A stretch of DNA of 6,888 nt, taken from assembly GCA_020696955.1 (NCBI GenBank), contig JAJFBK010000030.1, positions 1-6,888 of the forward strand, in the 5' to 3' direction. This stretch comes from Patescibacteria group bacterium. GTDB taxonomy: Bacteria > Patescibacteria > UBA1384 > CAILIB01. The translations under genes were made by a program, and so were the position numbers. A model generated the notes under the pieces. That model was not told the origin of the DNA. It did not search any database and was given only the letters and a program-made list of their open reading frames with translations. Below, piece after piece: positions 1 through 6,888 of this stretch (its first letter is position 1; each line of letters opens with the position of its first letter).

Positions 1-1
1 T

Positions 2-40
2 GAGTTTATTGATAGCAATCCAGGGGAGGTACGGCAATGA
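2..40 (+). CDS. Possible 3' end of an upstream gene (partial)
   Basis: One forward frame stays open from base 2 and ends at a TGA at 38-40, overlapping the permease ATG as ATGA. The readable tail is EFIDSNPGEVRQ. The ATGA junction matches others in this operon (for example 2297-2300), which is the main reason to believe it. The frame starting at base 1 is closed at once by TGA, and a third frame simply runs on into the permease gene. Since a MacB/FtsX-type permease needs an ABC ATPase, that subunit or a membrane-fusion partner is the obvious candidate. Twelve residues are too few to identify the product, so this rests on context only. Confidence 0.35.
   Translation, partial: EFIDSNPGEVRQ
22..29 (+). 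promoter_or_regulatory. Strong ribosome binding site of the ABC permease gene
   Basis: The purine run AGGGGAGG lies 7 nt before the ATG at 37 and is a near-consensus Shine-Dalgarno sequence. It fixes the permease start and is the strongest ribosome binding site in the window. It probably lies inside the end of the preceding coding frame. Confidence 0.75.
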
Positions 41-1233
41 GAATTCAATACGTTGTCTGGCTGGCCTTAATCGCAATACTGCGTAGGGGAACCCGTACCA
101 TGGTTACGGTTTTTGGTACTGCCATAAGTGTCTCGATTATTGTGGTGATGGTGGGTATGGGATATGCATTGCAAGGCTTGGTGGTTCATGAGCTTAATCG
201 CGGCGACGTTGAACGGCAGATCACTGTCAGCAGCGAAAGGGTCCAAAGCATTCATCTTGATCAGGAGATGGTAAGCAAAGTAAGGTCTATCAGCGGAGTC
301 GCCAGCTTGGAGCAAGTTGCCAATCTTTCCGCCAAGATAACCTATAACGGCATTACTACGACGGTTCCAATGTATGCGGTTACTCCGGCCTACGGGTCAG
401 CTTTTGGAATCAGAGTTGATCAGGGAGAATTCTTGAAAGCAGATTCCGATAATACTGACCAAGTAGTGCTAAGTAGCGGCAGCTTAAAGGCGATTCCTAA
501 CCTTTTGCCAGAGGATGCAGTGGGAAAGCAGGTAGATATCGAAATAAGAATGCCAGCCGAGCTTGTCTCAGATGAAGGACAGGTAACCCAGGCAGTAAGG
601 GTTACGGTGGCAGGAGTCAGCAACGAACCTGATACGGCTATCAGCTACGTGCCTTTTTCTTTGGCGGAGCGATTTGGTTTGCGTCGGTCCAGTGAGTTTA
701 TGGTGACTGCTACCTTCCCTGAAAAAGTGACCGAAGTAAGAAGCTCGATTGAGCAGCTTGGACTCAGTACCAGAAATGTCCAGGACACGCTTCAACAGGT
801 GGACACCATTTTCCGAGCCCTCAGGGTATTGATAGTAATTATGGGGCTGATTACGTTATTTGTGGCAGGCCTTGGAACTTTCAATACTATCTCGGTTAAC
901 TTGGTGGAGCAGACCAGGGAAATCGGGTTCTTGCGACTGGTGGGAATCCGCAGAAGAGATGTTCAGGCCCTTTTTATGATCCAGTCAGTGTTACTTGCGG
1001 TAATCGGCGTGGCGGCTGGTCTTTTGATCGGCCTGCTAGCAGGGTTCGGGGTCAATCTCATGGCCGATGCCTTTATTAAGACAGGTATCTTGCAGGGCAT
1101 ATCATTATTTCAAGTTCCCTTCCTCCTTGGTTTTGAATTATTAGCGGTGGCCGTGGTGGTGGGGCTGGCGGTTGGAATCACTCCCGCAAGACGGGCCGTC
1201 CGTATCAATCCTCTTCGAGCTGTGCAATACTAA
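37..1233 (+). CDS. ABC transporter permease, MacB/FtsX (LolC/E-like) family
   Basis: Membrane subunit of an ABC transporter of the MacB/LolCDE/FtsX superfamily, 398 residues, full length for the family. It has the family layout: a transmembrane helix near residues 22-45; a large extracytoplasmic MacB-core-like domain at about 46-260; then three helices near 263-285, 312-340 and 362-384. The most diagnostic stretch is the cytoplasmic coupling region TREIGFLRLVGIRRRDV (293-309), followed by the C-terminal PARRAVRINPLRAV signature. Such permeases do not form a classical import channel. They transmit ATPase movements to the extracytoplasmic domain to extrude lipoproteins, peptides or toxins, or to activate cell-wall enzymes. 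The substrate cannot be read from sequence. No ATPase domain is present, so the partner must be encoded elsewhere, probably just upstream. The start is set by a strong Shine-Dalgarno. The stop lies 4 nt before the b-like ATPase gene, so co-transcription with the F1 genes is likely. Family call is firm; function is open. Confidence 0.9.
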   Translation: MRIQYVVWLALIAILRRGTRTMVTVFGTAISVSIIVVMVGMGYALQGLVVHELNRGDVERQITVSSERVQSIHLDQEMVSKVRSISGVASLEQVANLSAKITYNGITTTVPMYAVTPAYGSAFGIRVDQGEFLKADSDNTDQVVLSSGSLKAIPNLLPEDAVGKQVDIEIRMPAELVSDEGQVTQAVRVTVAGVSNEPDTAISYVPFSLAERFGLRRSSEFMVTATFPEKVTEVRSSIEQLGLSTRNVQDTLQQVDTIFRALRVLIVIMGLITLFVAGLGTFNTISVNLVEQTREIGFLRLVGIRRRDVQALFMIQSVLLAVIGVAAGLLIGLLAGFGVNLMADAFIKTGILQGISLFQVPFLLGFELLAVAVVVGLAVGITPARRAVRINPLRAVQY

Positions 1234-1237
1234 ACAG

Positions 1238-1753
1238 ATGGAAAACCTTCAATTAATTCTCATAATTGCTCTGATTGTCGGTATGGCGGTACTGGCAATT
1301 CTAGGGATTTTCTTAAGCCGTGCCATCGGAGGCCTCCAAGCATCGTTTGCGAAACTTGCCTACCTAACCCGGGAAGACACCAAAAGATATTTTGACGATG
1401 CCGCCACCAAGGCCGTGACCTTGGCAGGGGATACGTTTACCAAGACCCAGAGCCAGCTAGAACAAGTATTCCAAACTTCCTTACAGCGTGCTTCTGAGGA
1501 AATTCATATAGTCGTGGAACGAGCGGAGCAAAGCGCCGCCCAGACAGTCGGGAAAGCAAAAGAGGAGGCTGAAATCATTCGCAAGCAAGCCCAGCAGGAT
1601 GCAGAGCGAATTCGCCAGACCGCACTCGACCAATCGGTGGCCGCCTTGGAATGGGCAATGAGTGAGTGGTCAGGTACCCACCTTTCCCTGCAAGACCAGT
1701 CAGAATTGATAGAAAAGCTTATAACTGACTATCTTCATGAGCGAAAGTCCTGA
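1238..1753 (+). CDS. atpF: F-type ATPase subunit b-like protein (peripheral stalk, divergent)
   Basis: 171-residue protein with one N-terminal transmembrane helix (about residues 4-27) followed by a long polar, Ala/Gln/Glu-rich, largely helical stretch (about 45-140). It ends in a short segment, LSLQDQSELIEKLITDYL (149-166), like the delta-binding C-terminus of b subunits. Subunit b anchors the peripheral stalk in the membrane and ties delta/alpha to the stator. Position directly before delta is the canonical atpF place. It lacks the usual aromatic/proline juxtamembrane pattern of b; instead SRAIGGLQASFAKLAYLTRED follows the membrane helix. The identification therefore rests on architecture, C-terminus and gene order. 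I chose ATG 1238, 4 nt after the permease stop, because an upstream in-frame ATG at 1172 would lie deep inside the permease gene. No clear Shine-Dalgarno is visible, so translational coupling is likely. It could instead be a non-F0 membrane anchor for an F1-like motor. Confidence 0.75.
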   Translation: MENLQLILIIALIVGMAVLAILGIFLSRAIGGLQASFAKLAYLTREDTKRYFDDAATKAVTLAGDTFTKTQSQLEQVFQTSLQRASEEIHIVVERAEQSAAQTVGKAKEEAEIIRKQAQQDAERIRQTALDQSVAALEWAMSEWSGTHLSLQDQSELIEKLITDYLHERKS

Positions 1754-2300
1754 GCAGAGCCACAAAACGATTGAGGCTGTTGCGGCGCACTTCGAAAGTT
1801 TGGCGCATACTTTGCCCGTAGAGTGGGCTTTGCATGAGCTTCAATCAATCTGTGACAGGGTTACGTTTAATCCTGATATTCGCAAGGCTTTTGAGAATGC
1901 TGCTAACGACAAGGAACAAACTAGCCAGGTGCTCCACCTGGTGGCTGATGACATTTCCGTTCCACTCCAAGAGTTTCTGGGCTACCTCCTTCAGGAAAAT
2001 AAGATAGGAGTACTGAGCGAGTCAGAGGGCTTATTGGCTGCGGTTCGTGAGCGGATGGAAGGAAAGTTGGAGGTCATTTTGACTGCGGCAATAGACGTAG
2101 ATCCCGAAGTCAGACAGCGAATGGAAGCAAAAATTTCAGAAAGGCTAGGCCAGCCGGTGCGTTTGTTAGCCCGTAAAGACGTGACCATCGGAACCGGGTG
2201 TACGCTTGAGACCGACAAAGAAAAGTTTGATTTTTCAATGCGAGGAAACCTTTATCCGCATATTCGCACCTACCTTATGAATCGTATTTCCACTTCATGA
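1737..2300 (+). CDS. atpH: ATP synthase F1 subunit delta (OSCP)
   Basis: 187-residue delta/OSCP subunit, usual length for the family, which caps F1 and joins it to the b stalk. The N-terminal half (about 10-105) is predicted helical, as in the six-helix delta domain, but the usual YAxAL opening motif is not obvious. The C-terminal half is more convincing: a VILTAAIDVDPEVRQRM segment (113-129), LGQPVRLLARKDVTIGTG (137-154), then KFDFSMRGNL (163-172). These correspond to the family pattern of A.Vt.A.pl, gk.v.l...vDpsliGG and iD.Svrg.L. The start at 1737 overlaps the b-like gene by 17 nt and has no Shine-Dalgarno, which points to coupled translation. The stop overlaps the alpha ATG as ATGA. The alpha protein encoded here lacks the N-terminal segment that delta normally grips, so the delta-F1 contact must differ. 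Confidence 0.85.
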   Translation: MSESPEQSHKTIEAVAAHFESLAHTLPVEWALHELQSICDRVTFNPDIRKAFENAANDKEQTSQVLHLVADDISVPLQEFLGYLLQENKIGVLSESEGLLAAVRERMEGKLEVILTAAIDVDPEVRQRMEAKISERLGQPVRLLARKDVTIGTGCTLETDKEKFDFSMRGNLYPHIRTYLMNRISTS

Positions 2301-3807
2301 ATTCAATAGGGAAAGTAATAGCCGTCGCAGATGACATCGTCCACGTTTCCGGCCTTCAGGAAGTGGCGCTTGATAATGTCATCCAATTTTCATCCGGCAT
2401 TCAAGGCGTAGTCTTTGGCTTTGACCCTCAAGAAGTGTTGGTGGTTTCGCTTGGGGGCAAGGACATCAAGAAAGGCGATTTGGCCCGAGTGGTAGCGCCT
2501 TCACTGATGATTCCGGTTGGAGAAGACTTCTTAGGTCGCACGGTTAATCCTCTGGGCGTCCCTTTGGACGGCCGCCCGGTTCCTGAGTCCAAAGAAAGCC
2601 GTCCCTACGAAGCCCAGGCCAAGCAAATCAATGATCGCCGCCATATTACCTCGCCATTACCTACTGGGTTCCTATCCATTGACTCCCAGGTTCCAGTTGG
2701 ACGTGGCCAGCGTGAGCTTCTAATCGGTAGCCGGGGAATAGATAAAGGTGATGTCGCTGCGGCAATCATCGGAAGCCAAGTCACTTCCAAAACAGGGGTC
2801 ATAGGAATCTATGTCACGGTTGACGCCCAAACTGCCGTGGTTAAGAGGCGCATTGCCCAGCTTGAGCGGTACGGAGCCATGCAGCAAAGCATCGTGATGG
2901 TAGGACGGGCATCAGACGGCGCCCTTCTTAACTACATCGCTCCAATGGCGGCCATGACCATGGCAGAGTGGTTTGCCGACAGAGGAAAGGAAGTGCTGGT
3001 CATATTCGATAGCCTTACCCAGCATGCCAAGGTCTACCGACAGCTTTCGTTGCTGCTTGGACGGTCTCCTGGCCGAGAAGCATATCCCGGAGACGTGTTT
3101 TATTTGCATTCTAGGCTACTTGAAAGAGCCGGCCACTTTTCGGAGGCAGTGGGAGCCGGATCCATTACCGCATTGCCGTTGGTTGATACCCAAGGCGAAG
3201 AAATTACTGACTATATCACCACAAACCTGATGTCCATCACGGACGGTCACATCCTGTTTAGCTTGAAGCTGGCAAATGAAGGTATCCGACCGGCTGTGGA
3301 CACTGGGTTTTCAGTTTCCCGTATCGGTGGGCGAGCCCAACATCCAGTGCTTCGGAAATTCTCTGACCAACTTCGGTTCTTGATTATTCGATACCAGGAA
3401 CTTGAGCAGTACTCTTCTTTTGGCAGCGAGCTGCAAGGGGAGACGGTTACTATGCTTAGACTTGGAAAGTCCATTTATCAGTGCATGCACCAAGACGTGG
3501 ACGAGCTGCTCTCGACAGCTGAACAAATAATACTGCTTCATGCCATTACAAGCCGGGAAATTCTGAAATGGGCGGTAGAAAAGATCACCACATTGCGCGC
3601 CCAACTTCTGGAGTTCTTACGAGCCGAAGCCCAGGCGCCGAAAATTGAAAAAATACTGGCAGCCAAGGGCCTGGATGAGGCAATGCCTGACATCAAGGCA
3701 TTGTGGGAGGAATTTACCGCTGTTCCTCATATCGTAAAGCAGGAAGAAGAAGTGGCGCCTTCGCAGGCAGAAAAAGAGACGGTTATTGATTTACTACGAG
3801 ATTTCCC

Positions 3808-3812
3808 AGGAG
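3808..3812 (+). promoter_or_regulatory. Ribosome binding site of the gamma gene, inside the alpha gene
   Basis: AGGAG lies 6 nt before the ATG at 3819, within the last codons of the alpha gene. It decides the gamma start at 3819 over an in-frame TTG at 3786 and gives gamma its own ribosome entry. The alpha, beta and delta starts have no comparable site. Confidence 0.75.
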
Positions 3813-3818
3813 AACAGA

Positions 3819-6267
<2,449 letters not shown>

Positions 6268-6272
6268 CTTGT

Positions 6273-6602
6273 ATGGATAGCGTGATCCCGACTTCGTTGT
6301 ATTACATTTTGTGGCTCTTGGTTTTTATTTGGTTTCCGGCCGCTCTGTTTTGGGCTTTTAATCTTGGTAATATCAGAGCTCATGCCAAAATAGTGCTGGT
6401 GCATTCGGTACTGGTTGCAGCCGGGTGCTTGCTGATAGAATACTTTGTTGTTCAGGAAGTGCTCATCCTCCACAGGGTTCATTTTCTAGGGATCTATATT
6501 TGGGGAATTCCTTTTGAAGATTATCTCTTTTTCCTTACGTTTTCCTGGTTGGTGGCACCGGTTGCTTTATGGCTCCGATCTTCACTTGATAAAAACTCAT
6601 AA
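6273..6602 (+). CDS. Lycopene cyclase domain protein, first half (CrtYc-like)
   Basis: 109-residue hydrophobic protein with about three membrane helices (near 8-30, 38-60 and 83-102). The motif IWGIPFEDYLFFLTF (76-90) matches the G-x-P-[LF]-E-[ED]-x-L-F-F signature of the CarR/CrtYcd lycopene cyclase domain, whose half-size members work as a heterodimer to close the beta-ionone rings of lycopene. The companion WDxxA/WxF part of the domain is weak: helix 2 carries an IEYFVVQE stretch instead. It starts 5 nt after epsilon and ends as TAATG over the second half-cyclase, so it appears to belong to the ATPase operon and no terminator separates them. I assign it by motif, topology and pairing with the next gene. 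The actual reaction (beta, gamma or C50 cyclisation) cannot be read from the sequence. Confidence 0.65.
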   Translation: MDSVIPTSLYYILWLLVFIWFPAALFWAFNLGNIRAHAKIVLVHSVLVAAGCLLIEYFVVQEVLILHRVHFLGIYIWGIPFEDYLFFLTFSWLVAPVALWLRSSLDKNS

Positions 6603-6888
6603 TGTTTGGAGAATTTACCTATCTTGCCATCATCCTTGTTCCTGGCCTTTTAGCAAACCTGGGCCTGTGGGCATTTGGGGGGTCTCGTCTCAAGCCGCAT
6701 GCGAAAGCAATACTCACGACGGTTATTGCCATCACGCTTTACTGGGCGGCCATAGATTTCGTGGCCATACGATTTCTGGGAATTTGGACATTTCGACCTG
6801 AGCACACTACCGGAATAATGATTCTCGGGTTATTGCTTGAAGAGTGGCTGCTCTTTATATTGAGCGGTGGGATGGCGGTGTCATTCTT
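6602..6888 (+). CDS. Lycopene cyclase domain protein, second half (CrtYd-like), cut by window end
   Basis: The frame opens with ATG at 6602, overlapping the previous stop by 1 nt (TAATG), and stays open for 95 codons to the right edge, so the 3' end is missing. Domain features are clearer than in its neighbour: WAAIDFVAIRFLGIWTF (48-64) matches the WDxxA...GxWxF block with Asp 52, and TTGIMILGLLLEEWLLF (69-85) matches the GLPLEExLFF block with the Glu pair at 80-81, although the usual Pro is Leu. Three membrane helices are visible so far (about 6-24, 35-54 and 71-93). Two adjacent half-size domains are the arrangement of heterodimeric CrtYc/CrtYd cyclases, which act on lycopene in the membrane. 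Whether the gene ends soon or fuses to another domain (for example a prenyltransferase) is not visible. Confidence 0.7.
   Translation, partial: MFGEFTYLAIILVPGLLANLGLWAFGGSRLKPHAKAILTTVIAITLYWAAIDFVAIRFLGIWTFRPEHTTGIMILGLLLEEWLLFILSGGMAVSF

Noticed and set aside
1172..1237. In-frame ATG at 1172 as an earlier start for the b-like protein
   Set aside because: It would add 22 residues of polar sequence before the membrane helix and overlap the permease C-terminus by 62 nt; ATG 1238 right after the permease stop fits the operon pattern.
3786..3818. TTG at 3786 as the gamma start
   Set aside because: ATG 3819 has a well-spaced AGGAG and gives an N-terminus that aligns with known gamma subunits.
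6514..6801. Open frame of 95 codons overlapping both half-cyclases
   Set aside because: Its product has no domain-like features and lies out of frame across two genes with clear motifs and membrane helices; it is a shadow frame.

Overview
This window is one gene-dense transcription unit, entirely on the + strand. Neighbouring genes overlap or are separated by at most 5 nt, and there is no non-coding stretch longer than the few bases at the left edge. In order it holds: the probable last codons of an upstream gene; a MacB/FtsX-type ABC transporter permease; six genes in canonical F1-ATPase order (b-like, delta, alpha, gamma, beta, epsilon; atpF-atpH-atpA-atpG-atpD-atpC); and two small membrane proteins that look like the two halves of a heterodimeric lycopene cyclase (CrtYc/CrtYd type). 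The second of these runs off the right edge.

The organism is a bacterium with roughly balanced base composition and extreme gene packing (ATGA, TGATG and TAATG junctions). TGA acts as a normal stop (ends of the b-like, delta and gamma genes), which argues against codes that reassign TGA (Mycoplasma; SR1/Gracilibacteria). The compaction, the short and divergent ATPase subunits and the half-size lycopene cyclases suggest an uncultivated lineage, possibly Patescibacteria/CPR. That assignment is inference; no marker gene here settles it.

The F1 sector is recognisable but departs from the textbook enzyme in several independent places. Beta keeps its catalytic P-loop, catalytic Glu and Walker B Asp. 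Alpha has a degenerate P-loop (GSRGIDKG where GDRQTGKT is expected) and lacks the N-terminal delta-binding segment of about 25 residues. Gamma has lost conserved residues in its C-terminal helix, and epsilon is only the beta-sandwich with no C-terminal helical hairpin. The b-like protein lacks the usual juxtamembrane pattern. No a or c subunit gene lies upstream of the b-like gene, where it would normally be; an ABC permease is there instead. The cluster is therefore either a split and diverged ATP synthase whose F0 genes lie elsewhere, or an F1-like ATPase working with a different membrane partner.

The lycopene cyclase pair directly behind the epsilon gene, with no terminator between, links carotenoid ring formation (and possibly retinal supply for a light-driven pump) to the ATPase operon. 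That functional link is a hypothesis. The gene order and reading frames are seen directly.
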